64,000 nucleotides of DNA from Paenibacillus sp. CC-CFT747 (GTDB taxonomy: Bacteria > Bacillota > Bacilli > Paenibacillales > NBRC-103111), in NCBI GenBank assembly GCA_030323305.1, contig CP106741.1, positions 4,897,501 through 4,961,500 of the forward strand, in the 5' to 3' direction. The notes below the pieces were generated by a model that saw only the letters and a list, made by a program, of their open reading frames with translations, was not told the DNA's origin and searched no databases. This document shows positions 1 to 10,014 of the stretch, in pieces; position 1 is the stretch's first letter; the number at the start of each line of letters is the position of its first letter. The position numbers and the translations under genes were made by a program.

Positions 1-1418
1 GAGATAATCTGTTTAACCCCGTCCGTGACAGAGATAGTAAGCACCTTTTTAACATCGCTTTGATATCTTTCCGGGAAGTTCTTAATAAAAGCTGCGTCCG
101 TTTTCTCTTGTGTGTCAAGAACAAGACCGTTAGCGAGAATACCCATATCGCCGCCGCTGTACGTATTGTTCTTTGCAGAAGCCGGCGGGTTATCGATCAC
201 GGCTGGAATTCCATTAGCATCCAGATTGTAGTTCTGACCCTTAACCCCTTTAAGCATGGTTACCAGATTGTCGCCCGACGCCATCCAATCCAGATATTTA
301 ACGGCTTCGACGGCATTTTTACTCGACTTCGGAATCATGATGTACATGCCGTTCGGAGCATCGAGCGGCTTAGCGTGTTTACCGTCTTTATTGGTGTAGG
401 CATCCACTGGAGTCAGCGACGCAGACGGGACGTTCTTCTTCAGAGTATCGTAAGTCCCATCGTTGTAGTAAATGTTGATGGTATCCTCGCTGAAGAAACC
501 AACTCTGCCGTTGGAAATATCTTTAGTCAAGGTTTCCTTTTTATTATCCAAACCGAAGTCCGGGCTCATCAAGCCTTCGTTGTACAGCTTGTTCATAAAC
601 CGGATGGCTTCCTTGAAGCCCGGATCCAGCATCGGAATTTCACGAATTTGTGTTTTCTCGAAGCGCTCTTGATCGCTCATAGTACCAATAAATGACCAGA
701 TAATAGGCTCGTACTGGGCAGGGGCAATACTCATGCCAAGAGGAATCACTTTGCCGCCTGTTTGCCCGGGATCTTTCTCTTTAAACGCTTTCAATACGTT
801 GTACAGCTCATCTGTCGTAGTCGGGACTTTCATGTTCAGTTTATCCAACCAGTCTTGACGAATGAAAGACGCATATTTGCCTATCTCCGCTCGCTTCGCT
901 GGAATCGCATACTGCTTCCCTTTGTATTGACCAACGCCCAAGATTTCAGGTCCAAGGAGTTTGGTGACATGCGAGCCGTATTGCTTCAGCAAATCGGAAA
1001 CCTCCGTTAAACCGCCCTGTGAAGCATATTTGCTGAACGTACCTTTATCATAAGTCATGACGATGTCGGGAACGTCCGCATTGCTGGCCATCAAAACATT
1101 CAGCTTCGGTACTTCTTCGCTTCGCGGCACCGGCACGAATTCCACATTAATATTGTTCGGCTTTCCGAAATTCTCTTTCACATAATTCGTAAGGAACGAA
1201 TTGGTGATCGTTACCCCTTCCGGAGGATTGCCGCGATCCCAAATCTCCACCTTCAGATTACCTGCCTTTGCCGTAGTATTGGCTGGCGCACTGCCGGCCG
1301 GTGCTGTCGGACTGGCGGCATCCTTTTTGTCGGACGAACAAGCGGACAACAGCGTGGTGCCGGCAACTAACATGGAAAGACTTAGCATAGTGGCTTTCTT
1401 TGTTGCTCTTTTTTGCAT
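1..1418 (-). CDS. extracellular sugar-binding lipoprotein of an ABC importer (C-terminus beyond window)
   Basis: The reverse strand reads an open frame of at least 472 codons that runs off the left edge. It starts with a lipoprotein signal peptide: basic MQKRATKK, a hydrophobic stretch, then the lipobox LLSAC with the lipidated Cys at about residue 27, followed by a Ser/Asp/Lys/Pro/Ala-rich linker. The rest resembles the large type-2 solute-binding proteins that capture oligosaccharides for LplB/LplC-type permeases. The ATG at 1418 is preceded by an AAGGTGAG ribosome site. The membrane AraC regulator upstream on the same strand is the usual partner, suggesting it senses the same sugar. The permeases are not visible and probably lie left of the window. 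The substrate cannot be told from sequence. Confidence 0.85.
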   Translation of the reverse strand, partial: MQKRATKKATMLSLSMLVAGTTLLSACSSDKKDAASPTAPAGSAPANTTAKAGNLKVEIWDRGNPPEGVTITNSFLTNYVKENFGKPNNINVEFVPVPRSEEVPKLNVLMASNADVPDIVMTYDKGTFSKYASQGGLTEVSDLLKQYGSHVTKLLGPEILGVGQYKGKQYAIPAKRAEIGKYASFIRQDWLDKLNMKVPTTTDELYNVLKAFKEKDPGQTGGKVIPLGMSIAPAQYEPIIWSFIGTMSDQERFEKTQIREIPMLDPGFKEAIRFMNKLYNEGLMSPDFGLDNKKETLTKDISNGRVGFFSEDTINIYYNDGTYDTLKKNVPSASLTPVDAYTNKDGKHAKPLDAPNGMYIMIPKSSKNAVEAVKYLDWMASGDNLVTMLKGVKGQNYNLDANGIPAVIDNPPASAKNNTYSGGDMGILANGLVLDTQEKTDAAFIKNFPERYQSDVKKVLTISVTDGVKQII

Positions 1419-1601
1419 GGATGTCTCACCTTACCCTTTTTTAGATTGATTAGAGCTCAGCATTGCCTCTGACACGAATTATTTCACCCGATGCCGAAAT
1501 GCACAATAAACTAGTTTCGGAGCATAAACTGTACCCGTCCGGAAGCGGTTCCTGAGGGAAATAAACCGTTTTCGCGATAAACCGGAACGGCATTTGCCGA
1601 C

Positions 1602-1658
1602 AAAAAAACCTTATTCCGCGTAGAGTTACCCGTGTGTACCGGACTCTGGGGAATAAGG
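1602..1658 (-). terminator. intrinsic terminator of the AraC sensor gene
   Basis: A perfect 9-bp inverted repeat (CCTTATTCC at 1609-1617, GGAATAAGG at 1650-1658) with an inner AGAGT/ACTCT stem lies directly after the stop codon of the regulator. A run of seven A on the plus strand (1602-1608) gives the U-tract on the reverse-strand transcript. Confidence 0.8.
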
Positions 1659-1662
1659 TTAT

Positions 1663-3894
1663 CTACTTCTTCTCCATTTGCTTCAGTTTGCGGAAATCCC
1701 CGGGTGTCACACCTATGACCTTCTTGAACACCCTTCCGAATGTAATGGCATTCGCATACCCCACTTTCGTGGCAATGTCCTGGATCGTATCATGGGTGTC
1801 CTCAAGGAGCGACTCCGCATGTTTCATCCGAAGATGCACTAGAAAATCGACAAATTTCATGTTGAATTCTTCTTTGAATAAATAACTGGCATACTTTCCT
1901 GAAATTTGAAATTGGTCGCTCAGATGCTTGAGTGAAAGATTCGGGTCGGAGTGATTGTTCTCGATGTATTTTTTGATTTCCTCGATCAAGGCCTTATAGC
2001 TTTTGGATTCATTTACCGATACATAAGTCTGGAACAGCTCCGTCAGCCAATCCGTTACAAGCCTTTGAACCTCACCGAGATTGGAAGCCTGCCGGATCGA
2101 CACCCACATATCGTCCCATTTCTTCCCCGTAAAGCGGTTAGCTAAATTCTCCGACAGCTCCCCGACCTCTCTCTCCAGGATTTTCATCAAGGTCTCCAGC
2201 TGCAGGTGAATCTCTTCATCCCTAAGATTGTCCGTGATGAAGGATTCGAAAATAGCATCCAGCCTGGATCGCCAGTCATTTCCTGCCAGCCGGAATTCCC
2301 GGACGAACTGAGACATCGATTGATAATATTGATAGCTGTGAAAATCGGAGTGCTCCGGCAGCTCATCACTAAGCACGACAGCTTCCTGGCCAAGCGAAAG
2401 CTTATGATGGAGCGCAGAATCGGCAGATTGACACGAACGGTGAATGTCAGCCAGTGCCGTCACCATGGATCCGATCCCCATCGTTAAGGAAATATGCAGA
2501 TTCTCATTAATCCAGCTGTGGCATTTCTCCCCGATGGATTTGAATGCCGCTTTGTCCGGTTCATTCCCTTCAAAGCTGACGATGCATCCCAGTTTCACGT
2601 CGCTAATCCACTCGCACCAGCTGCTCATGCCCTGTTCATTGATGACTTCATTTAAAACGTTCATTATGGCAAATTTTAAAATATTCTGATCCGAAGAGGA
2701 GTACTTTTGTTGAAACTGCCCGTACCGGTTCAGCTCGACGATAAAGACCGCGAAACCCTCAGGCTCGACATCTCTTGCAAAAGGCCGCAGGCTCTCCACC
2801 CGTTCGCGCAGATTACCCAAACGCTCGCCTATGATCAAATCGCGGAACAGCTGCCGGCGAAGGTCAAGTTCATGATTCCTGCGCTCTTTCTCGTAATCGA
2901 CCGTTTGGTCAATCAGTTTCTCCAAAGCACGGCTGATAAAGGATAGGTCGTCCTGGGCAGAGAGCTTCGGATCGGTTTCCGATAGTTGAAGAAGCTGCAG
3001 GCGTTTCATCATTTGGGAGATCGGACGATAGTTCCGTCTTGTAAGGTAAACCATAAGAATGATCGCACCGAGTATGGTAGCGATTCCAATTCCAATCCAT
3101 ATATAGGAGATTAACGATACCCAGGAATACAGCTGTCCCGCCTGGAGGCCGCTTTGAAAAGTCCAGTTCAAGTTTTTCGCATGAATTTTGGTCAAAACCT
3201 GCCCCTTACCCAGATAACTGTTTCCAACGAACTCGAACACACGGTCTCCGCTTTCGTCGTAGACGTCAAGATAGGAAACGCTCCCTCGAAGCAGCCCGCT
3301 GATCATACTCTGCAATCTGTATAAGTTGATATTGATTACGATCATTCCATCTTTACCGAAGGGAATGGGCAGCGGTTTGGCGAGAGAAATCACGGATGCT
3401 GCGGTTTGTCCGTTTCCGGCCTTGTAGGGCCTGACGCTGCTCCAGCCGCGGTCTGCCGAGTCCTTAAGGTGATCGTTTAGGAAGTCGGCGTCTGCAAAAG
3501 TGTCAAGCTTCGCAAGGCCGCTTTGAGTAAGCACGACGTTATCGGATTTGCGGTAAATATAGATGGAATCAATCAAGCTATAATTAGCTATCAAGGTATT
3601 CATGCTTTGAACGGTATTGTAATAACGATCAAAGCTTTTGGTGCTGGAAGGATCAAGAAAATCGTTGTAGGTTTTATCCAGCTCCAGCTGCTGCAATACC
3701 TTCATCTCTATGTCACTGACCGAACGATCAACAGACTCCACAATATAATTTGTCGATATCCGATTGGCCTTGGAGGTCTCATTTCGGGACATATCATTTA
3801 CGATCAGAAAAGACATGAAAATCAGCACCGTCACGGTCAAAAGAAAGACAGGCATATAAGACAGCAAAATTTTCTTCGAAAATGTCCGCTTCAA
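1663..3894 (-). CDS. membrane-anchored AraC-family transcriptional regulator
   Basis: This 743-aa protein has a transmembrane segment near residues 9-31, an extracellular sensor region of about 220 residues (dCache-like), a second membrane segment near residues 255-285, a long cytoplasmic linker and a C-terminal AraC/XylS double helix-turn-helix (roughly 640-740, with the signatures SGKYASYLFKEEF and IQDIATKVGYANAITFGRVF). This one-component design is common in Paenibacillus and regulates neighbouring sugar-uptake genes. The start is a TTG at 3894 behind GGAGACC; no better ATG lies in frame nearby. The binding-protein gene lies immediately downstream on the same strand, separated by a terminator. 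The inducer is unknown. Confidence 0.88.
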   Translation of the reverse strand: MKRTFSKKILLSYMPVFLLTVTVLIFMSFLIVNDMSRNETSKANRISTNYIVESVDRSVSDIEMKVLQQLELDKTYNDFLDPSSTKSFDRYYNTVQSMNTLIANYSLIDSIYIYRKSDNVVLTQSGLAKLDTFADADFLNDHLKDSADRGWSSVRPYKAGNGQTAASVISLAKPLPIPFGKDGMIVININLYRLQSMISGLLRGSVSYLDVYDESGDRVFEFVGNSYLGKGQVLTKIHAKNLNWTFQSGLQAGQLYSWVSLISYIWIGIGIATILGAIILMVYLTRRNYRPISQMMKRLQLLQLSETDPKLSAQDDLSFISRALEKLIDQTVDYEKERRNHELDLRRQLFRDLIIGERLGNLRERVESLRPFARDVEPEGFAVFIVELNRYGQFQQKYSSSDQNILKFAIMNVLNEVINEQGMSSWCEWISDVKLGCIVSFEGNEPDKAAFKSIGEKCHSWINENLHISLTMGIGSMVTALADIHRSCQSADSALHHKLSLGQEAVVLSDELPEHSDFHSYQYYQSMSQFVREFRLAGNDWRSRLDAIFESFITDNLRDEEIHLQLETLMKILEREVGELSENLANRFTGKKWDDMWVSIRQASNLGEVQRLVTDWLTELFQTYVSVNESKSYKALIEEIKKYIENNHSDPNLSLKHLSDQFQISGKYASYLFKEEFNMKFVDFLVHLRMKHAESLLEDTHDTIQDIATKVGYANAITFGRVFKKVIGVTPGDFRKLKQMEKK

Positions 3895-4033
3895 TCTCAG
3901 GTCTCCTCTTTGAAATGTGGTAAGCAGGATTGGTTTTTACATTTTCTTTTCCATTATAAGCGGAATAAAACCGGCATGTCTATTGAGGGCGGATTTTACC
4001 AGAGCGGACGTTATCCTTCGCGGCGGAATAATC

Positions 4034-4078
4034 AAAAGAACAGTTGCCTCCGCCTGCGCAGGCAACGCTGCTCTTTTG
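4034..4078 (-). terminator. intrinsic terminator after the GH51 gene (possibly bidirectional)
   Basis: An inverted repeat GTTGCCT/AGGCAAC (4043-4066) is extended by an AAAAGA...TTCTTTT outer arm, giving U-rich tails in both directions. It lies just past the stop of the GH51 gene. Confidence 0.7.
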
Positions 4079-4083
4079 TTCCC

Positions 4084-5591
4084 TTATGCCTTGATGGCCA
4101 ATCGAATAACGTTCCAGGATGCCTTGGGGAGATTGGCATGAACTTGCCCGTCTTCTGCCCTTGCCGTTCCACCGTTATGGGGAACAACACGACCCGGATG
4201 GCTCTTGGTATTCGCAGCCTTAAGATCGTCATGTTCCAGCACCAGATGCTCGATGACCCTGATTTTGCCGAAGCTGCGCAGGTTTACTTCCAGGTTAAGC
4301 CCTTCTTCAAGATTTCGATTGACTGCGAATATCGTCATTTCGCTCTGCTCCTCGTTATAGACACTGACCGCCTCCAAATAGGGAACGTCCGTAAAATCTT
4401 TGGAGTCATAACGGGGCGAGCGGATAATGGGATGGAGAACGGTTCCCCTGCCGTAAAGGGAAGCATGAAGATAAGGATAGTAAGTGGTTTGGAGCCAGAG
4501 GGGCCCTCCGTTCTCCGTCATAATGGGCGCTATCACATTGATAAGCTGTGCGAGACAAGCCATTTTCACTCGATCCGCATGCTTAAGCAGCGTAATTAAA
4601 CAGCAGCCTACAACAAGAGCATCCTCCAAGTTGTAAGTATCTTCGAATTCCGGCGGCGCCACCTGCCAGCGTTCCGCTGCCCGGCTTGAACCAATCGTTT
4701 TCCATACGTTCCATTCGTCCAGAGAAAGGTAAATCTTCTTTTGCTCCGCTTCTTTGCCTGGACATAGTCGCAAATAGACGCTACAGTCCCAATAAAATGA
4801 TCCATATCGAGAGAACGGGCAAGAAAGTTCATCGAATCGTTCTCATTGTTATTGTAATAGGTGTGTAAGGACAAGTAGTCCGCTTGCTCGTAAGTGAGAT
4901 CCAGCACCGTTGCTTCCCAATCCGCAAAAGTCGGCATCCCGCTGCTCGAGCTCCCGCAGGCGACAAGTTCGAGATTAGGATCAACCCATTTCATGACTTT
5001 GGCCGTCTCATTCGCCAACCGCCCGTATTCGACTGCCGTTTTTGCTCCGATTTGCCACGGGCCGTCCATTTCATTGCCGAGACACCAGGTTTTGAACCGG
5101 TGGGGTTCTTTATACCCGTGGGAAATCCGCAGATCGCTCCAATAGGAGCCTGAGGGATGGTTGCAGTACTCTACCAAATTCCGAGCCGCGTCCGCGCCCC
5201 GGGTGCCAAGATTCACCGCCATCATAACCTCGGAGCCGGCTTGTTTCGCCCAATCGGCAAACTCATTGGTTCCGACCTGATTGGTTTCCGTCGTCCACCA
5301 GGCCAGCTCCAGCTTATGTTTGCGCTCCGATTGCGGGCCGACGCCATCCTCCCAGTTATACCCGGATACAAAGTTTCCGCCCGGATATCGAATAATGGGG
5401 ACATTCAATCTCCGGATCGCCTCCAAGGCATCGCCTCGGAAACCTTGTTCATCGGCTGTTGGATGGGAAGGCTCATAGATTCCCCCATATACCGCGCGTC
5501 CCAAGTGTTCGATAAAAGAACCGTAAATTCTCGGATCCACCTCAGCCAGAACAAAATCCTTATCGATCGACATAAAAGCCTTAAGCACCAT
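4084..5591 (-). CDS. abfA: alpha-L-arabinofuranosidase, GH51 (one frameshift)
   Basis: The enzyme removes terminal alpha-L-arabinofuranosyl units from arabinan or arabinoxylan fragments, in the cytoplasm since no signal peptide is present. Restored length is 502 aa, the normal GH51 size. The GH51 signatures are IRYPGGNFVSGYNW (about 67-80), the acid/base Glu in CLGNEMDGPW (about 174) and the nucleophile Glu in LSLDEWNVW (about 293). The frame breaks at the plus-strand T4 run 4739-4742: before it the protein reads YVQAKKRSK, after it KKIYLSLDEW, and one extra A on the coding strand joins them. ATG 5591 is preceded by GGAGGGCGACC. It is divergent from an ArsR-type regulator, its likely controller. 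Confidence 0.9.
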
Positions 5592-5717
5592 GGTCGCCCT
5601 CCGTTGAATTAATAAAATAATTAATTTAACTCACTCATTTTGCTATGATATTTTTATCACACCATGTTAAAATAATCAATATATGAATTCATGATTCCCG
5701 GATGGAGGCTCCCACTC
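5592..5717. promoter_or_regulatory. divergent promoter region with AT-rich palindromic stretch
   Basis: The short shared upstream region of abfA and the ArsR-type regulator contains an AT-rich, imperfectly palindromic stretch around 5606-5627 (TTAATaaaatAATTAA core). It could be the operator of the winged-helix regulator. This is position-based inference; no consensus is known to me for this regulator. Confidence 0.35.
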
Positions 5718-6629
5718 ATGCAATTGTCGACGGACTCCCAGTCGTTATTGGTTTATGAAGCGCTGGCAAGCGAAGTGCGACTGCGTATTATCGATCTTCT
5801 TCAACAGGAAGAGAAAAACATTAAAGAATTGGCTGAAGCGCTTCAGGTTAGCAGTGCCATCACAAGCGTTCATGTCGGGAAGCTGCAAAAAGCCGGCATT
5901 ATCAGCTGCAGAAACAAGCGCATCCAAGGCGGCACCTATAAATATTGCTCGCTGCACGCCCATCATTTGCAGCTGAATCTCTCGCCTGCCAAAAGCAGCT
6001 CGTCCAGAAAGCTTATGGAAATTTCCATACCGGTTGGTCATTATACCGACATTCAGGCGAGTCCGACATGCGGCCTCGCAACCGTAGAGAAATTGATCGG
6101 GCAATACGACGATCCCCGTTATTTTATGGATCCGGAACGCGTCCGGGCGGGTATTCTTTGGTTTTCCAAAGGTTATGTGGAGTATAAAGTCCCGAATTAC
6201 TTATATCAGAATCAGAGGCTTAACGAGATCGTAGTTTCGATGGAATTAAGCTCGGAAGCTCCCAAAATCCAGGAGAGGTGGCCGTCCGATATCCAGTTTT
6301 ACATGAATGGTACCTATTTGGGAAAGTGGACGAGCCCGGGGGACTTTGGAAAGATAAGGGGAAGACTTACACCGGAATGGTGGGCACCCGATGTTAACCA
6401 GTATGGGCTCCTGAAGGAGCTCAGGATAAACGGAAATGGAACCTTTATCGACGGACAGCGAATTTCGGACTTAACTATCCATGAGCTGGAATGGGGAACG
6501 GATCCCTGGACCTTCCGGATTATGGCGGAGGACAGCGGGCGCGGCCGGGGCGGATTAACGCTGTTCGGGAGCGGATTCGGTAATTACGACCAGGATATCC
6601 TGTTCAGGCTCTATTATGATGCCCGATAA
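5718..6629 (+). CDS. ArsR-type winged-helix regulator with large C-terminal sensor domain
   Basis: The 303-aa protein begins with an ArsR/SmtB winged helix (about 10-85: VYEALASEVRLRIIDLL, then a recognition helix near SSAITSVHVGKLQKAG). It continues with about 210 residues of an all-beta-looking domain rich in Trp, Gly and Tyr (YVEYKVPNYL, PEWWAPDVNQYG, LTLFGSGFGNYDQDI). Metal-binding Cys pairs of classical ArsR proteins are not evident, so the extra domain may bind a sugar ligand; that is inference. The ATG at 5718 has GGAGG nine bases upstream and is preferred over the upstream ATG at 5691. It is divergent from the GH51 gene, which it probably regulates. Confidence 0.75.
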   Translation: MQLSTDSQSLLVYEALASEVRLRIIDLLQQEEKNIKELAEALQVSSAITSVHVGKLQKAGIISCRNKRIQGGTYKYCSLHAHHLQLNLSPAKSSSSRKLMEISIPVGHYTDIQASPTCGLATVEKLIGQYDDPRYFMDPERVRAGILWFSKGYVEYKVPNYLYQNQRLNEIVVSMELSSEAPKIQERWPSDIQFYMNGTYLGKWTSPGDFGKIRGRLTPEWWAPDVNQYGLLKELRINGNGTFIDGQRISDLTIHELEWGTDPWTFRIMAEDSGRGRGGLTLFGSGFGNYDQDILFRLYYDAR

Positions 6630-6645
6630 TCAGCACATTCGACAC

Positions 6646-6722
6646 AAAAAGCCAGGCACGGCCGGCTGCCTCCCATGATGAGCTTCATCATTCTCTATGG
6701 GCGGCCGCCTGGTTGTGCCTGG
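6646..6722 (-). terminator. intrinsic terminator of the beta-galactosidase gene
   Basis: A long stem (CCAGGCAC 6652-6659 pairing with GTGCCTGG 6715-6722, continued by GC-rich pairs inside) is followed on the reverse strand by a U5 tract (A5 at 6646-6650). It separates two convergent genes. Confidence 0.7.
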
Positions 6723-6760
6723 ACGGTGAAAGGATTCAAAATAAAGAGGATGTTATCCGC

Positions 6761-9700
6761 CTATTCCTGACTGCTCCCCATACCCCGGAGCGTGAAAGCC
6801 AGGCTGTAATCCCGGTTGGCGTAAAGTGTATACTGTGGATGAGCCCGTGCTCCCCAGCTGTCATCTCCCCCGACGCCCATTTGCCCGGCCATGACCCGAA
6901 TGACCGTCTTATCGGATACCGGGAGCTTATAGGCGTGGTCACTTGCTTCCACCTCTTCCGGTGTAAAGAGAAGGGCGTTAAACTCAAACCGGGGATTCCC
7001 CTCAAAGCGCAGGCCGGCTCCGCTTTCATCGGTTACCGCTGCCCAGCGGACGTCCGTCTTGTTTCCGCACTCCTGGGGGCGCAAATACGGCACCCACTGA
7101 TCGCGGACCTTTCCGGAGTAACTGCCGATTTTCGCTCCGGTCTTCCGGTCTGCATAGTTCTCAAAAGGCCCCCTGCCATACCAGGAAAGCCGGTCATACG
7201 AACCTTCCATAACCAGAAGCAGGCCTGCCTCCGGGATTTCGGAAAGGCCCTCGCCCGGCGACAACGTCAAGTGTACGTCGATCCGGCCATCCCCATGAAT
7301 GGTATAACCGACCGTACACCTCGATTCGGGAACGGTAGGAAGCGCATAAAGGGACTTCACCTCTACCTCATACGGTACAGCCGTATAAGAGAATTGCACC
7401 AACCGTCTGTCCAGACTGGCAGTCCGCCACACTCCGCTGCGCTCCTCCAGTTTGTTCCCCCGGTCATTGTCGATCAGCGCCCGCCAAAAATTCGGCCGGG
7501 GAGCGGTTCTTATGAGCTCGGTCCCCTGCACGGTGTAGGAAACGAGCTCTCCGGTGGTTTGGTCCAGCCGGACGGCAAAGCCTTCACCTTTGATAGTAAG
7601 GAAGTCCCCGGCTTCTTCGATCTGAACGGACTTTTCCGGTTCCAGGCGTTCCACTTGGGAGATAGGAGGCGAAGGCAGGATAAACTGCCCGAACGCGACT
7701 TCATGACCCTTCTCCGCCCATGTGCAGCTCTCTTTCAGCCGGAAAGAAAACATGGCGATATACTCTTGCCCGGCTCTACCGGAAGCAGCCAGCTTAGTGA
7801 TTTCCGCAACATCGACCTCTGTCCGCTCTCCGGGAGCAGCGATAATTTCTCTTCGGCCCTCCGAAACGGGTTCGCCGTTGGCCATTACACTCCAGACGAA
7901 ATCGAATTCGGACAGATCGGTAAACAAGTAGCGGTTTGTAATTCCAAGGACACCTTCCGGCAGCCGGGCACCATCAAACCTTACGCTTTGGTAGCAGGCT
8001 TTAACCTCATGGATTTTGGGGGAAATCGTCCGGTCCGCAAAAATCACCCCGTTGCCGCAGAACGTGCCGTCATGCGGGGATTCGCCAAAATCTCCGCCGT
8101 ACGTCAAATAATCCGTCCCATCCTCTGTTTTGGCCCACAAAGATTGGTCGACCCAGTCCCAGATAAATCCACCCTGAAGGACCGGATAACGGTCGAAGAG
8201 CTCCCAATATTCTCGCAAGCCCCCGGAGGAATTGCCCATCGCATGGCTGTACTCACAGAGGATGAATGGCTTCTGCGGATTGTTTTTCGCATAATTCTCA
8301 ACGCTCGACACATGGGTATACATCTGGCTTTCGATATCGGACGCGGCATCCGTATGGCGGCAATGAAAAACGCCCTCATAATGAACCGGCCGGGACGGAT
8401 CATTTTCCTTGAAGAAGCGGTGCATATGAAAGAAATTGTCGCCTCCGAAGGATTCGTTGCCGAGCGACCAGATCAGGATGGACGGGTGATTCTTGTCCCG
8501 TTCGTACATGGACCTCGAGCGGTCCAGCACATTATCCCGCCATTCCGGCTTGCTCCCGGGAATCGTATCTTCCTCTTCAGTTTGTCCATACCGCCAGGTC
8601 CCGTGGGTTTCCAAATTCACCTCATCGATCACATACAGCCCGTACGAGTCACAGAGGTCGTACCACCGGGGATGATTCGGATAGTGGGAGGTGCGCACCG
8701 CATTGATGTTGTGCGCCTTCATAAGCAGGATGTCCTCCTGCATCTCCTTCACACCGATTGCCCGGCCCTTGTCCGGGGAAAACTCATGGCGGTTGACACC
8801 CTTGAATTCGATCACCTTCCCGTTGATCTTCATCAAGCCGTCCTTGATTTCAAACCGGCGGAAGCCCACCTTGCAGCTCACAAATTGAAGGGTGGCGCCC
8901 TCTCTATCTTTCAGCGAAATGACAAGCGTGTAGAGATTTGGAAACTCTGCACTCCAGGGTTTTGGGGAGGCCACGACGCCCGACAGGGCGGCGTCCCGTT
9001 CCGGGGCGTTTCCAAGGTCGATATCCCCGGCCAGTGCTTGTTCCCATATCGGCAGGCGGCTCTCATCATAGAGCTGGGCTTCAAGACGCACTTGCCCCTG
9101 GCTTTGTTCCGAATAATGGTGAACCTTGGCTGCAATCTGAAGGCTTCCTTCCCCGAGCTCCGGATCAAAATCGGCTGAGGCCTTAAAGTCGTAAATATGG
9201 ATGTCCGGTGCCGTATAGAGATACACATCCCGGAATATTCCGCTCAACCGCCAGAAATCCTGATCCTCGAGCCAACTGGCATCGCTCCAGCGGTATACCT
9301 CTACAGCCAGCTTGTTTTCACCCGCCGCCAGATAGGGAGTCAGGTCGAATTGGGATGGCGTAAAGGAGTCCTCGCTGTAACCGACCAATTCTCCATTCAG
9401 CCATAAGTAAAATGCCGACTCCACCCCTTGGAAGCTGATGAACACCGGCCGATCTCCCCAATGCTCCGGTACCGTAAAGGTCCGGATGTAGGAGCCGACC
9501 GGGTTATACCGAGTCGGTGCAAAGGGTGCCTTCACATCCTCCTGTTCAATCCAGGGATAACGGATGTTCGTATACTGCGGGTAATCGTAACCATGCAGCT
9601 GCCAGTGGGAAGGGACCGGAATCTCCTTCCATCCGCTGCAGTCAAAATCCGATTTATAGAAATCCGTGATCCGTCGATCAGGGTTTTCTGCCCAGGCAAA

Positions 9701-9892
9701 TTTCCAGAGCCCATTCAGGCTGCAGTAGCTGCGGGATTGCTCGAGATTGCCTTCCAGCGCTTCCTCCTGAGATTCATAGGAGATGAATGCGGCATGCGGC
9801 TCCATCCGGTTAATCTGAAAAATGTCCGGATTATTGTTCCATTCCGGATAGCCGTTGGCCGGCGGGCTGTAAATGAGCTTTTTCTTGGTCAC
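6761..9892 (-). CDS. lacZ: beta-galactosidase, GH2 (LacZ-type)
   Basis: This large GH2 enzyme (about 1043 aa, the usual LacZ length) hydrolyses terminal beta-galactosides. Visible are the N-terminal sugar-binding jelly roll (PSHWQLHGYDYPQYTN), an immunoglobulin-like domain, the TIM barrel with acid/base Glu in WSLGNESFGGDN (about 480) and nucleophile Glu in ILCEYSHAMGNS (about 547), and a C-terminal beta-sandwich (small chain, LSWYGRGPFENYADR). There is no signal peptide, so it acts in the cytoplasm on imported oligosaccharides. The GTG at 9892 has GGGAG eight bases upstream and is preferred over an in-frame TTG at 9913 that lacks one. The frame is intact. It is divergent from a degenerate AraC gene. 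Confidence 0.92.
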   Translation of the reverse strand: MTKKKLIYSPPANGYPEWNNNPDIFQINRMEPHAAFISYESQEEALEGNLEQSRSYCSLNGLWKFAWAENPDRRITDFYKSDFDCSGWKEIPVPSHWQLHGYDYPQYTNIRYPWIEQEDVKAPFAPTRYNPVGSYIRTFTVPEHWGDRPVFISFQGVESAFYLWLNGELVGYSEDSFTPSQFDLTPYLAAGENKLAVEVYRWSDASWLEDQDFWRLSGIFRDVYLYTAPDIHIYDFKASADFDPELGEGSLQIAAKVHHYSEQSQGQVRLEAQLYDESRLPIWEQALAGDIDLGNAPERDAALSGVVASPKPWSAEFPNLYTLVISLKDREGATLQFVSCKVGFRRFEIKDGLMKINGKVIEFKGVNRHEFSPDKGRAIGVKEMQEDILLMKAHNINAVRTSHYPNHPRWYDLCDSYGLYVIDEVNLETHGTWRYGQTEEEDTIPGSKPEWRDNVLDRSRSMYERDKNHPSILIWSLGNESFGGDNFFHMHRFFKENDPSRPVHYEGVFHCRHTDAASDIESQMYTHVSSVENYAKNNPQKPFILCEYSHAMGNSSGGLREYWELFDRYPVLQGGFIWDWVDQSLWAKTEDGTDYLTYGGDFGESPHDGTFCGNGVIFADRTISPKIHEVKACYQSVRFDGARLPEGVLGITNRYLFTDLSEFDFVWSVMANGEPVSEGRREIIAAPGERTEVDVAEITKLAASGRAGQEYIAMFSFRLKESCTWAEKGHEVAFGQFILPSPPISQVERLEPEKSVQIEEAGDFLTIKGEGFAVRLDQTTGELVSYTVQGTELIRTAPRPNFWRALIDNDRGNKLEERSGVWRTASLDRRLVQFSYTAVPYEVEVKSLYALPTVPESRCTVGYTIHGDGRIDVHLTLSPGEGLSEIPEAGLLLVMEGSYDRLSWYGRGPFENYADRKTGAKIGSYSGKVRDQWVPYLRPQECGNKTDVRWAAVTDESGAGLRFEGNPRFEFNALLFTPEEVEASDHAYKLPVSDKTVIRVMAGQMGVGGDDSWGARAHPQYTLYANRDYSLAFTLRGMGSSQE

Positions 9893-10014
9893 GATTGTCA
9901 CTCCCGTAGACAAGGTATAATATAATGATATTCACATTATAGACAGGCACTTTCTCTTTTTTCTATATAAGGATTTTCTAATCAATATCACAATACGAAA
10001 TTAGATTACATAAA

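Noticed and set aside
3523..4599. A 358-codon plus-strand frame across the AraC sensor and GH51 genes
   Set aside because: It runs over two genes and two sets of signals on the other strand and has no recognisable domain or ribosome site.
6713..9178. An 821-codon open frame on the plus strand opposite lacZ
   Set aside because: It is the mirror of a GC-rich coding strand, has no ribosome site and no family features; the reverse-strand GH2 enzyme with both catalytic glutamates explains the region.
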